Assembly (NCBI GenBank): GCA_017457015.1
Contig: JAFTIG010000060.1
Span: 4,002 to 68,001 of the forward strand
Direction: 5' to 3'
Length of the DNA: 64,000 bases
From: Clostridia bacterium
GTDB lineage: Bacteria; Bacillota_A; Clostridia; Christensenellales; Borkfalkiaceae
Both the position numbers and the translations under genes were made by a program. Every line of letters starts with the position of its first letter. The first letter of the stretch is position 1. Of the stretch, positions 26,302 through 33,695 are shown piece by piece. Under the pieces are notes generated by a model. That model made no database searches and had not been told where the DNA came from. It saw nothing but the letters and a program-made list of their open reading frames with translations.

Positions 26302-27868
26302 AGAAAGGGTTTCTACGGTCGGCAGAACTACAGCGCCTTACTCGCAAGCGGTAAAAATTAAAACGGAAACGGGTGGGCTCGGTGCGCTTAAATCGCTTAT
26401 CGTGATTGCAATGCTTGCCGTGCAACTAGCCATATTAATATATTTAAGTATAACGTTTGCACTCGTCTTTAAGTGGGCGTTAATCATATCATTTGCGTTC
26501 AGTTTAGTGACTTGTATTTATATACTTTCCGCGGATAAAAACAGTTTGTCTAAAGCGGTGTGGATAATTTTCGTGTTGATATTTTTCACGTTTGGATATA
26601 TCATTTATATTATTTCGGACGAGCGAATATTTTTCCGCAAGCATAAACGTAGATATAAAGCAATTTACGGTGACGCAGATAAATATATAACCGAAAACCA
26701 GTTTAAGCCTAATAGCATAGAAACCGAGCGCGACTGTAATTATTTATATTCCGCTGGGAAATTTACGGCGTATAACGATACCAAGTCGGAATATTTTTCT
26801 TCGGGCACGTTACTTTTTGACGACGTACTAGAGAGAATTAAAAGCGCAAAGAAATTTATTTTTATGGAATACTTTATCGTTTCAGACGGACGGTTGCTTG
26901 ATAGGTTTTACGACCTGTTAAGCCAAGCAACGGCGCGTGGCGTTGACGTAAGGCTAATTTACGACGATATGGGTAGCCATAAAACTCTATCGGTGAAAAA
27001 TAAATCAAAGTTCAAAAAAGCAGGGATTAAGATAAGCCCGTTTAACCGTTTCGTACCCGTGTTCTCGGTCGCGCTAAACTATAGAGATCATAGAAAAATG
27101 GTAATAGTTGACGGTGAAACGGCGTACTCTGGCGGAAGCAACCTTGCCGACGAATATATAAACGAAAAGCGTATGCACGGATACTGGAAAGATACGGGAA
27201 TACGTCTTGACGGACCTGCAGTAGACGGGTTTACGCTCATGTTTTTAAGACAGTGGGAGTTTATAAATAAAAAAAGAGAAGATTATTCAAAGTATCTAAA
27301 TCTTGCTAAAAGGTATCAAGTTACGAGTGCGGTAGTGCCTTATGCGGACGGGCTAGATTACGCTTTGCCTATCGGGAAAACCGTTTACGAGAATATGATA
27401 GCCGCCGCGCAGGAAAGAATTTATATCATGACGCCGTATTTTATCGTGGACGATACTTTGACTAACTTACTTATAAATAAGGCGTTGTCGGGCGTAGACG
27501 TTAAAATTATACTTCCCGAAATTCCCGACAAGGCGTTCGTGTATGGGGTAACGCGAAACAACGCGGAAAAACTCACCGATTACGGGGTAAAGGTGTACTT
27601 AATGAAAAATTCTTTCGTGCACAGCAAACTCTTGCTTACCGAAAACAGCGTGGTCGTCGGCTCAATCAATATGGATTTAAGGAGTTTTTACCAACAGTTC
27701 GAGTGCGCCGTCTATACCGACGATATAGGCGTTAAAGAAGGCGTTTTAAAAGATTTTAATCAAACTTTTTCTGATAGCCTTTTACTTACCGAAAAGAATA
27801 AACTCCGAAAGAACGTTATTTACCGTGCGTTTGCAGGTATTATGCAAGTTTTTGCGCCGTTTATGTAA
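26282..27868 (+). CDS. cls: Cardiolipin synthase, phospholipase D family
   Basis: 528 residues. Two to three N-terminal membrane helices (about 38-58, 62-82, 88-110) are followed by two PLD domains. The first HKD motif is HRKMVIVD near residue 269 with GGSN after it. The second is HSKLLLTEN near residue 446 with GSINMD, carrying Glu where the motif normally has Asp. The GEx-type spacing fits Firmicutes Cls, which joins two phosphatidylglycerols into cardiolipin. A VTT-family gene follows 53 bases downstream. Confidence 0.92.
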   Translation: MKNKQNKERVSTVGRTTAPYSQAVKIKTETGGLGALKSLIVIAMLAVQLAILIYLSITFALVFKWALIISFAFSLVTCIYILSADKNSLSKAVWIIFVLIFFTFGYIIYIISDERIFFRKHKRRYKAIYGDADKYITENQFKPNSIETERDCNYLYSAGKFTAYNDTKSEYFSSGTLLFDDVLERIKSAKKFIFMEYFIVSDGRLLDRFYDLLSQATARGVDVRLIYDDMGSHKTLSVKNKSKFKKAGIKISPFNRFVPVFSVALNYRDHRKMVIVDGETAYSGGSNLADEYINEKRMHGYWKDTGIRLDGPAVDGFTLMFLRQWEFINKKREDYSKYLNLAKRYQVTSAVVPYADGLDYALPIGKTVYENMIAAAQERIYIMTPYFIVDDTLTNLLINKALSGVDVKIILPEIPDKAFVYGVTRNNAEKLTDYGVKVYLMKNSFVHSKLLLTENSVVVGSINMDLRSFYQQFECAVYTDDIGVKEGVLKDFNQTFSDSLLLTEKNKLRKNVIYRAFAGIMQVFAPFM

Positions 27869-27921
27869 AATCGTTTGATAAATTATTCACATTGATATAT
27901 AATTTAAGCGTGGAGAAAAAT

Positions 27922-28659
27922 ATGAAAAAAGAAAATAAAGAAATTCTTATAAGACTTTTAGTCTCCGCGCTAATTATCGGCGTGTTAGCACTTGGCGTGT
28001 ATCTCGTATTTTATTTTCTCGGTTGGACCAAACTTACCAAAGAAGAGTTGCAGACCTTTATAGCAGGTACGGGCGCGGTTGCGCCTATCGTGTTCATTGC
28101 GGTAACGTTTGCGCAGGTAACGCTAGTGCCTATACCAGGTGCGGTAACCATACTTGCAGGCAGTTTTTTGTTTGGGTTTTGGAAATCGTTTTTGTATTCG
28201 TATATAGGTATGATGATAGGTTCTATCGTGTCTTTTGCGCTCGGTCGTGCAATCGGAAGACCTTACGTCAACTGGGTTGCAGGTGGGGAAGAAAAGGCGG
28301 ACGAGTGGATTAAAAAATTAAAAGGTAGAGAAAACGTATTTTTGTTTTTTGCCTTTTTCTTACCGTTATTCCCCGACGATATTCTATGTGCGGTAGCAGG
28401 GGCGTTGCCCGTTAAATGGTTTACTTTTATCGTAATGCAAATAATAACCCGTGCAACTTCTATATTAGCAACTATGCTTTTTATGTCGGGCGAGATAATA
28501 CCGTTTTACGGCTGGGGACTTATAGTCTTGGGTGCGGTTGCGATAGTCTGCGTCACGGCGTTTATAATCTGTATAAAATACGCGGAACAACTGAACGCGT
28601 TTTTCAGTAACTTCGTAGACAAAATTTCAGGTAAAAGCAAAAATAAAGTAAAAGATTAA
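27922..28659 (+). CDS. VTT-domain (TVP38/DedA-like) membrane protein
   Basis: 245 residues from ATG 27922, with GGAG 7 bases upstream; a longer frame lacks such a site. It has about six hydrophobic segments and the VTT core, including VPIPGAVTILAGSFLFGF (near residue 71) with the re-entrant-loop Gly/Pro pattern and FFLPLFPDDILCAVAGALP near 150. VTT/DedA proteins have been linked to lipid scrambling and undecaprenyl-phosphate or phospholipid transport. Its place after cls fits a membrane-lipid role. Another VTT domain is fused to an acyltransferase at 46256. Confidence 0.85.
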   Translation: MKKENKEILIRLLVSALIIGVLALGVYLVFYFLGWTKLTKEELQTFIAGTGAVAPIVFIAVTFAQVTLVPIPGAVTILAGSFLFGFWKSFLYSYIGMMIGSIVSFALGRAIGRPYVNWVAGGEEKADEWIKKLKGRENVFLFFAFFLPLFPDDILCAVAGALPVKWFTFIVMQIITRATSILATMLFMSGEIIPFYGWGLIVLGAVAIVCVTAFIICIKYAEQLNAFFSNFVDKISGKSKNKVKD

Positions 28660-28673
28660 CCGATTATAATATT

Positions 28674-28708
28674 AAAACTCCTTGCCATTGCAAGGAGTTT
28701 TTATTTTA
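28674..28708. terminator. Bidirectional terminator after the VTT gene and nucleoside hydrolase gene
   Basis: A 10-12-bp stem (28674-28685 with 28690-28701) is flanked by A and T runs, between convergent genes. Confidence 0.8.
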
Positions 28709-28709
28709 C

Positions 28710-29678
28710 TTATTTTTTCAGTTTAATGCCGTTCAGTTTTTGCAGGTCGGAAACAAGCAAATTTAAAAATGCGTTTCTGTCCACGTCCGTTATAAATTCT
28801 ACGTTGCCAACGTCGTCAAAATCAATAAAGGTCTTTCCAGGTGCGTCTTTTAGGTCAACGGTGACGGTGGTCTTTCTAAACGTGAACATCTTGGGATAAA
28901 CGAGCGCAAAGAGTGCAAGCGTATCGTTTGTAGCGACGCGCTTGTCGGGATACCCCGGTTCCCAGTATTTAGAATACATATCCATAAGCAACTTTCCCGC
29001 GTCGTTCATACCGCCGAGCATAGTCACAAATTTTTCGTCAAGGTGCGCCTTTCTTCTGCCGACGTCGGACGGCACCATAAGTAAGGGAATACCGCTATCT
29101 AAAACTATCTTGAACGCCTCTGGGTCTGAAGACAAGTTAAAAGAAATATGGTCGGGGTAGTCGGGATGACCGAACGGTGAACCGCCCATAAAAATTATTT
29201 TTGGGATTTTTTTAACCACGTCGGGGTATTTTTTTATCAAGAGCCCAAAGTTGGTCTGCGGACCTAACGCGATAGGTATAATATCCCCATCGCCGTCCAT
29301 AATAACGCGATAAAGCGCGTCGACTGCCGATTCTTTAAGCAAACACCTATCGCAAGTCTTTGGCGGAATATAACCGCCTAAACCTTCGGCTTGGTGAATA
29401 AACTCGGCGTTGATACTCTCGCGTTCCATAGCCTTAACAGCACCGCGCGCAACGGGTACGTCGATATTAAATAAATCTAATAAGTGTAAAAGATTTCTCG
29501 TTGCCTTATCGATAGATATGTTGCCGACGACGGTCGTTAAAAGTTTAATGTCGATATACTCGTCGAAAAAAGCGTAAATAAGACACGCCGCATCGTCTAC
29601 GCCGGGATCGGTATCGATTACTACTTTGATTTTCTTATCGTCAGTTAAAAACTGCTTTTTGTCAAAAAATTTATCCAT
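28710..29678 (-). CDS. Inosine-uridine-type nucleoside hydrolase
   Basis: 322 residues from ATG 29678. A longer frame to 29741 adds an extra hydrophobic stretch atypical of the family and overlaps the neighbouring promoter. The calcium-site motif VIDTDPGVDDA is near residue 19. A GNISIDKATRNLL segment, IFMGGSPFGHPD and RVATNDTLALFALV near the C-terminus complete the IU-NH fold. It hydrolyses ribonucleosides to base plus ribose. The call is firm, the exact nucleoside unknown. It is divergent from an RpiR regulator and a permease, so the three may form a nucleoside or sugar-phosphate use locus. Confidence 0.9.
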   Translation of the reverse strand: MDKFFDKKQFLTDDKKIKVVIDTDPGVDDAACLIYAFFDEYIDIKLLTTVVGNISIDKATRNLLHLLDLFNIDVPVARGAVKAMERESINAEFIHQAEGLGGYIPPKTCDRCLLKESAVDALYRVIMDGDGDIIPIALGPQTNFGLLIKKYPDVVKKIPKIIFMGGSPFGHPDYPDHISFNLSSDPEAFKIVLDSGIPLLMVPSDVGRRKAHLDEKFVTMLGGMNDAGKLLMDMYSKYWEPGYPDKRVATNDTLALFALVYPKMFTFRKTTVTVDLKDAPGKTFIDFDDVGNVEFITDVDRNAFLNLLVSDLQKLNGIKLKK

Positions 29679-29734
29679 ATATTTATTATATATGTTTTTA
29701 GAGAAAAAAAGCAACAAAATATACAAAATTTTTC

Positions 29735-29763
29735 TTGACATATAATTTAGATTGTGTTATACT
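29735..29763 (+). promoter_or_regulatory. Promoter of the rpiR-like gene
   Basis: TTGACA (29735-29740), 17 bases, TATACT (29758-29763). It lies between the divergent nucleoside hydrolase and regulator genes. Confidence 0.7.
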
Positions 29764-29812
29764 CAAAATCGCACTTTGGAAAATTGAGATTTTTTCATTA
29801 TCGGGTAGAGAT

Positions 29813-30643
29813 ATGGATAAAAAGATAATAAGGGAAATAAAGTCGAATTTAGACTATATGAGTGGTGTAGAGCGCAAGATTGCAGAACTGATATTGACGG
29901 ATGCAAAAAGGTTTACCGCCTACTCGCTACAAGAGTTGTCAAATTTAGCAGGCGTATCGCAAGGCAGTATAGTAAATTTTGCGAATAAGTATGCAGGCGG
30001 TGGTTTTCCTGCGCTGAAACTTGCGGTGGCTGCGTGCGTGCCTATGGTGGAAGAACTAAAAGCAGACGGCATAAAACAAACGCTTAAAAGTTTTACGGAC
30101 GGGGCGTGCACTGCGTTTAAGAACACGGCGGCACTCAACGACGAGAAAACGCTTTTGTCGGTAGCGCAAAAGATTATAAATGCTAAAAAGGTAGAGATTT
30201 ACGGGGTGTACCGCTCGGCGGTAGTGGCAACTGACTTTTATTATCAATTATTACAGATGGGTATACCCGCAAACTTCATAAGCGACGTATTGACGTGTGC
30301 GGTATCTGCGTCACTGCTCGATAAAGAGAGTTTGGTTATAGCAATATCTTCGTCAGGCCAAACCAAGGACGTAATAGACGCGGTAAAACTCGCCAAGGCA
30401 AACTCCGTTTCCGTAGTATGTATAACGGGCAATAAAAATTCTCCGCTTGCAAAACTCTCGGACGAAGTTTTAGTGGCTGCGCCAAGCGGTGAATCGGTGT
30501 ACGATAGCAATACGGAAATAAGGCTTTCTCAACTGCTTTTAACGGACACCGTGTGCGAATATATAGTAAAAAGTTCTAAAGAACGCAGTGAAAGTTTTAA
30601 ACTTATGAATAAAATACTTAACTCCCACAGTGTGGAGCATTAA
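29813..30643 (+). CDS. RpiR/MurR family transcriptional regulator
   Basis: 276 residues from ATG 29813, with GGGTAGAG upstream. The N-terminal HTH_6 domain has YMSGVERKIAELIL and LAGVSQGSIVNFANK (recognition helix near residues 40-50). The C-terminal SIS domain (about 110-250) has IYGVYRSAVVATDF and AISSSGQTKDVIDA. Such regulators sense phosphosugars. It is followed 9 bases later by an OPA-like permease and is divergent from a nucleoside hydrolase, which are its likely targets. Confidence 0.9.
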   Translation: MDKKIIREIKSNLDYMSGVERKIAELILTDAKRFTAYSLQELSNLAGVSQGSIVNFANKYAGGGFPALKLAVAACVPMVEELKADGIKQTLKSFTDGACTAFKNTAALNDEKTLLSVAQKIINAKKVEIYGVYRSAVVATDFYYQLLQMGIPANFISDVLTCAVSASLLDKESLVIAISSSGQTKDVIDAVKLAKANSVSVVCITGNKNSPLAKLSDEVLVAAPSGESVYDSNTEIRLSQLLLTDTVCEYIVKSSKERSESFKLMNKILNSHSVEH

Positions 30644-30652
30644 GGAGAAAAT

Positions 30653-31888
30653 ATGACTAAAAGACAGTCTAAAATGTTAATCTTTATGTGTTGGGCGCTG
30701 TACGTTGCCGCGTATATCGGCAGGTACAGTTATAACGCTAACAAATTGCCTATGTCTATCGCTTACGGGGTAGACTCGGATACGGAAATGGGGCTCATCT
30801 CGTCCTTTTTCTTTTTTGCGTACGGCGCAGGGCAGATAGTAAACGGACTTTTGTGCAAGTATTATAACTTAAAATACGTCTTGCCATTTTCGGTTACAGC
30901 GTCTGCAATAATTAATTTTATAATCTTTTTGGGTATCGCGCCTTTCTGGTCGCTAAAATTCTTGTGGCTCTTAAACGGCGTAGTGCAGTCGGTATTGTGG
31001 TCGTCGTTACTTTTGGCACTGTCGCGCAGTTTAGACGAGCATTACATAAAAAAGGCAATAATTGCAATGTCAACGACGGCTAGCATAGGCACGCTTTTAG
31101 CGTACGGTATAAGCGCGCTACTCGCACTCATCAACGGGTTTAAGTACACCTTCTTAATCGCTGCAATAGTTATGTTAGCAGTTGCGGCAGTATGGCTGTT
31201 TATCTACGATAAAATGACGGACGGTTCTGCTAAAAACGTCACCGCACCCGAATCGGGCGATATACCCGTCAAAAAGAAAACGGATAAATCAGTGTTTAAA
31301 ATACTCGTTATATTCGGCGTGTTTGCAATAGTAATAAACTTTATTAAAGACGGACTTACTACTTGGGTACCCGAAATTCTTTTCGATACTTATAGCCTGC
31401 CCGAAAGTCTTTCTATTTTATTAACTCTCGTATTGCCGATACTCACCGTGTTTGGAACAACTTTCGTAGTATTTCTCAATAAAAGAATTAAAGATTACGT
31501 CGCTTTAATATTAGTTTTGTTCGGTCTTGCAAGCATACTCGTGGGCGTCGTAGTCGCACTTCTTTCCACACCGCATTGGGGAATAACACTCGTAGCGTTC
31601 GGACTTATCGCACTGCTTATGGGCGGATCTAATAACGTCGTAACGAGTATACTGCCACTGTCTGTTAGGGATAAGGCAAATTCAGGGTTTGTCGGCGGAA
31701 TGCTCAACGGCTGTTGTTACGTCGGTAGCACTCTTTCTTCAGTAGGTCTTGGCGCGCTATCCGACCATTACGGCGAGTGGTTGCCAGTATTTTATTTCTT
31801 GCTCGGAGCGAGTGTTTTCGTAGTAGTGGCGTCAGGCTTAATCTTAGCAGTAAAAAATATAAAAAATAAAAAGAATAAAAATCAATAA
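30653..31888 (+). CDS. MFS permease, organophosphate/phosphate antiporter (OPA)-like
   Basis: 411 residues, about 12 hydrophobic segments with a charged central loop near 185-210. The N-terminus YIGRYSYNANKLPMS and the second-half KDGLTTWVPEIL match the GlpT/UhpT/UhpC group, which exchanges sugar phosphates for phosphate. It shares residues with the permease at 444 (WVP, SILxTLxxP). An RpiR phosphosugar regulator lies 9 bases upstream in the same operon, which supports a phosphorylated substrate. Confidence 0.82.
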   Translation: MTKRQSKMLIFMCWALYVAAYIGRYSYNANKLPMSIAYGVDSDTEMGLISSFFFFAYGAGQIVNGLLCKYYNLKYVLPFSVTASAIINFIIFLGIAPFWSLKFLWLLNGVVQSVLWSSLLLALSRSLDEHYIKKAIIAMSTTASIGTLLAYGISALLALINGFKYTFLIAAIVMLAVAAVWLFIYDKMTDGSAKNVTAPESGDIPVKKKTDKSVFKILVIFGVFAIVINFIKDGLTTWVPEILFDTYSLPESLSILLTLVLPILTVFGTTFVVFLNKRIKDYVALILVLFGLASILVGVVVALLSTPHWGITLVAFGLIALLMGGSNNVVTSILPLSVRDKANSGFVGGMLNGCCYVGSTLSSVGLGALSDHYGEWLPVFYFLLGASVFVVVASGLILAVKNIKNKKNKNQ

Positions 31889-31901
31889 AATTAAATAACA
31901 T

Positions 31902-31938
31902 ACAAAGTCCCAACACGCGTTGCGTGTTGGGACTTTGT
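31902..31938. repeat. Perfect 17-bp inverted repeat with tri-nucleotide loop
   Basis: Bases 31902-31918 pair without mismatch with 31922-31938 around the loop GTT. No T-tract follows directly. It lies 13 bases after the permease stop codon and could still halt transcription or protect the 3' end of the mRNA. Confidence 0.8.
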
Positions 31939-32000
31939 GTTAAAAAAGAAATAAATAGTTATATTAGAAATACATAACCTATTGAATTATATTTAAAGAT

Positions 32001-32035
32001 ACACACCCTACCGCGCGTCGCGCGGTAGGGTGTGT
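32001..32035. repeat. Perfect 16-bp inverted repeat with tri-nucleotide loop
   Basis: Bases 32001-32016 pair without mismatch with 32020-32035 around GTC. The arms differ in sequence from the hairpin 63 bases upstream, but arm length, loop size and GC-rich tip (CGCGYGT-type) are alike. There is no T-tract on either side. Confidence 0.8.
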
Positions 32036-32070
32036 GGAAAAAATCATTATTTATTTAATAGATATATTTT

Positions 32071-32104
32071 AAGCCGACGGCAAAATTAACCGACGGCTTT
32101 TTAT
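32071..32104 (+). terminator. Probable terminator between the permease operon and the XRE gene
   Basis: A 10-bp stem with one mismatch (32071-32080 with 32091-32100) runs into a T-tract on the plus strand. It is the third hairpin in a 200-base gap. Confidence 0.6.
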
Positions 32105-32142
32105 ATCGCAAAAAAATTATGCACGTTAATAAAAGCAATAAA

Positions 32143-32439
32143 TTATAGTAACTTTAATAACGCCGTCTTTTGATCTTGAGATAAAGTTCTAAACTTAATT
32201 ATCAACTCTTTTTCTTCAGCAGTCAATATTTCCGTTTGTTCGTCTTCTAAAAAGAATTGTGCAAGCGTTAATCCAAATGCATCACATAGTGCTTTGAGTG
32301 TTTCTATTTTAGGTGGCGTATTTCTTTGATACATAGTAGCAATAGATGACTGAGAAACGCCAGAAATCTTTGACAAAGAATATACAGACCAACCACGATC
32401 AACTCTTAACTTATCAATTTTATCAATAATATCCATCAT
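32143..32439 (-). CDS. XRE (Cro/CI) family transcriptional regulator
   Basis: 98 residues from ATG 32439, with AAAGGA 5 bases upstream; the longer frame to 32505 would run through the operator region. The HTH spans about residues 6-60, with YSLSKISGVSQSSIATMYQ as helices 2-3. A short C-terminal helix with LTAEEKELIIKFRTLS follows. The domain layout is that of small single-domain repressors. It is divergent from two tiny membrane ORFs, and two dyads lie in the shared promoter region, so it probably represses them and itself. Confidence 0.88.
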   Translation of the reverse strand: MMDIIDKIDKLRVDRGWSVYSLSKISGVSQSSIATMYQRNTPPKIETLKALCDAFGLTLAQFFLEDEQTEILTAEEKELIIKFRTLSQDQKTALLKLL

Positions 32440-32470
32440 AGTATTCCTTTGAATATTATTATAATTCTTA

Positions 32471-32494
32471 TTTGCGATAATTATAAATCGCAAA
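32471..32494. promoter_or_regulatory. Putative XRE operator, outer dyad
   Basis: TTTGCGAT (32471-32478) and ATCGCAAA (32487-32494) form a perfect inverted repeat with an 8-base AT spacer, located between the XRE start and the plus-strand -35 box. Confidence 0.55.
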
Positions 32495-32498
32495 TAAA

Positions 32499-32527
32499 TT
32501 GACATATTATCGTAAATACGATATAAT
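32499..32527 (+). promoter_or_regulatory. Consensus promoter of the tiny membrane ORFs, with an operator dyad in its spacer
   Basis: TTGACA (32499-32504), 17 bases, TATAAT (32522-32527). A perfect dyad ATCGTA-AA-TACGAT (32509-32522) fills the spacer and touches the -10 box. Its half-site read on the minus strand (TTTACGAT) resembles TTTGCGAT of the outer dyad. A repressor bound there would block RNA polymerase. Confidence 0.72.
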
Positions 32528-32558
32528 GTAAACGCAAAAGCGCAAAAAGGGGGGACAT

Positions 32559-32639
32559 ATGAGTATATTTATCGGAATTTTAACATTTATATTATTTTTT
32601 ATTGCTAAAGGCGGTGTGATTTTTAATTGGCGGTATTAA
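32559..32639 (+). CDS. Very small hydrophobic peptide (26 residues)
   Basis: ATG 32559 follows a strong AAGGGGGGA site by 4-6 bases and opens a 26-codon frame: one membrane helix (IFIGILTFILFFIA) and a short tail ending in NWRY. It is the first cistron after the XRE-facing promoter. It could be a free-standing small membrane protein, a leader peptide for the next frame, or the N-terminal part of a frameshifted product; the sequence alone does not decide. Confidence 0.5.
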   Translation: MSIFIGILTFILFFIAKGGVIFNWRY

Positions 32640-32866
32640 TTATTGAAAATCGTCGGGCGGAAAAATTCGCAAAAAATAAGAAATATTGTTTATTAGCGTA
32701 CGGTTTTACTTTAATAGACGTTATATTTTCGGCAGGGTTGTTTTTGGTTTTTAGATATTTATATTTTGTCTATTTTTTTAAGTTTATTCCGTTATTATCG
32801 TTAGTTACTTCGGGGATTTTCGTTCTAATTTTCGGTAAAAAGATTTATAATAAAATAAAAGGTTAA
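32627..32866 (+). CDS. Small two-helix membrane protein, TTG start
   Basis: 79 residues. A stop codon lies immediately before TTG 32627 and no ATG exists early in the frame, so TTG is the only conventional start. A weak GGCGG site precedes it. It overlaps the 26-residue ORF by 13 bases in another frame. Residues 1-20 are charged, and two hydrophobic helices lie at about 24-46 and 50-70, with a Lys-rich end. I recognise no family. Translation may depend on ribosomes from the upstream ORF, or a frameshift may fuse the two. Confidence 0.5.
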   Translation: MAVLIIENRRAEKFAKNKKYCLLAYGFTLIDVIFSAGLFLVFRYLYFVYFFKFIPLLSLVTSGIFVLIFGKKIYNKIKG

Positions 32867-32875
32867 ATAATTTTA

Positions 32876-32910
32876 AGCGTTTACGGTAGGTAAGCGCTCT
32901 AATTATTTTA
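32876..32910 (+). terminator. Possible terminator after the small membrane ORFs
   Basis: A 9-bp stem with one wobble pair (32876-32884 with 32890-32898) is followed by an AT-rich tract. The T-run is interrupted, so strength is uncertain. Confidence 0.45.
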
Positions 32911-33023
32911 AATAGTAAATATTTAATAGAAAAAAATTTTACAAAAGTTTAACATAATATTTTATAAAAATAAACGCAAAATATGGTATTATATTAATAT
33001 AAAGAAAAAAGGGGAATAACGCT

Positions 33024-33695
33024 ATGTCGGAAATTTTACTCGTAGAAGACGAAAGAGAACTTAATGAAATACTTCGCACTTTTTTAGAGAGTGAAGGTTT
33101 TTCGGTTACTGCATGCTTTGACGGGCAAGAAGCGCTAAAAAAATTCCGCGCGGGGAATATCGATTTAGTTGTGAGCGATATTATGATGCCCGTTATGGAC
33201 GGGTTTAAACTTGCGGAAAATATCAGAAAAGAAGACGTCGCCGTGCCGATTATTTTTCTTACGGCAAAGGACGATAAACTTTCCAAGCAATTCGGGTACA
33301 AACTCGGCATAGACGATTATATCGTAAAGCCGTTTGATATTGATGAAGTTATTTTAAAGATTAAAGCCATATTAAGGCGCGTCAATATCGTCAAGAGCAA
33401 AAATCTTACCGTGGGAAATTTTACTATGGACGTAGACGAGCACACCGCGTATATCGACGGTAAAGAAGTTGCTTTTACGGTGAGAGAATTCGATATTTTA
33501 TTTAAACTTTTGTCGTATCCTAAAAAGACTTTTACGCGTTCGCATTTAATGGAAGAGTTTTGGGATTTTGACAGCAGTGCGACGAGTAGAACGGTGGACG
33601 TTTACGTCGCTAAAATTCGTGAAAAGACCGAGCCGTGCGACGGGTTTACTATCGTTACAGTGCACGGGCTTGGGTATAAGGCGGTACTTAAATGA
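33024..33695 (+). CDS. OmpR/PhoB family response regulator
   Basis: 223 residues. Receiver domain 1-118 with the acidic pair in VEDE, the phosphoacceptor Asp in VVSDIMMP near residue 52, Thr in FLTAK and Lys in VKPFD. The winged-helix domain (about 128-223) has TVREFDILFKLL and RTVDVYVAKIREK plus HGLGYKA. It pairs with the kinase gene that overlaps it by 4 bases (ATGA) and probably controls the following membrane and ABC transporter genes. A GGGG-type ribosome-binding site precedes the ATG. Confidence 0.96.
   Translation: MSEILLVEDERELNEILRTFLESEGFSVTACFDGQEALKKFRAGNIDLVVSDIMMPVMDGFKLAENIRKEDVAVPIIFLTAKDDKLSKQFGYKLGIDDYIVKPFDIDEVILKIKAILRRVNIVKSKNLTVGNFTMDVDEHTAYIDGKEVAFTVREFDILFKLLSYPKKTFTRSHLMEEFWDFDSSATSRTVDVYVAKIREKTEPCDGFTIVTVHGLGYKAVLK

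Noticed and set aside
31902..32100. Three hairpins in a row as a CRISPR array or insertion-sequence ends
   Set aside because: The stems differ in sequence, are not evenly spaced repeats, and no transposase or Cas gene is nearby.
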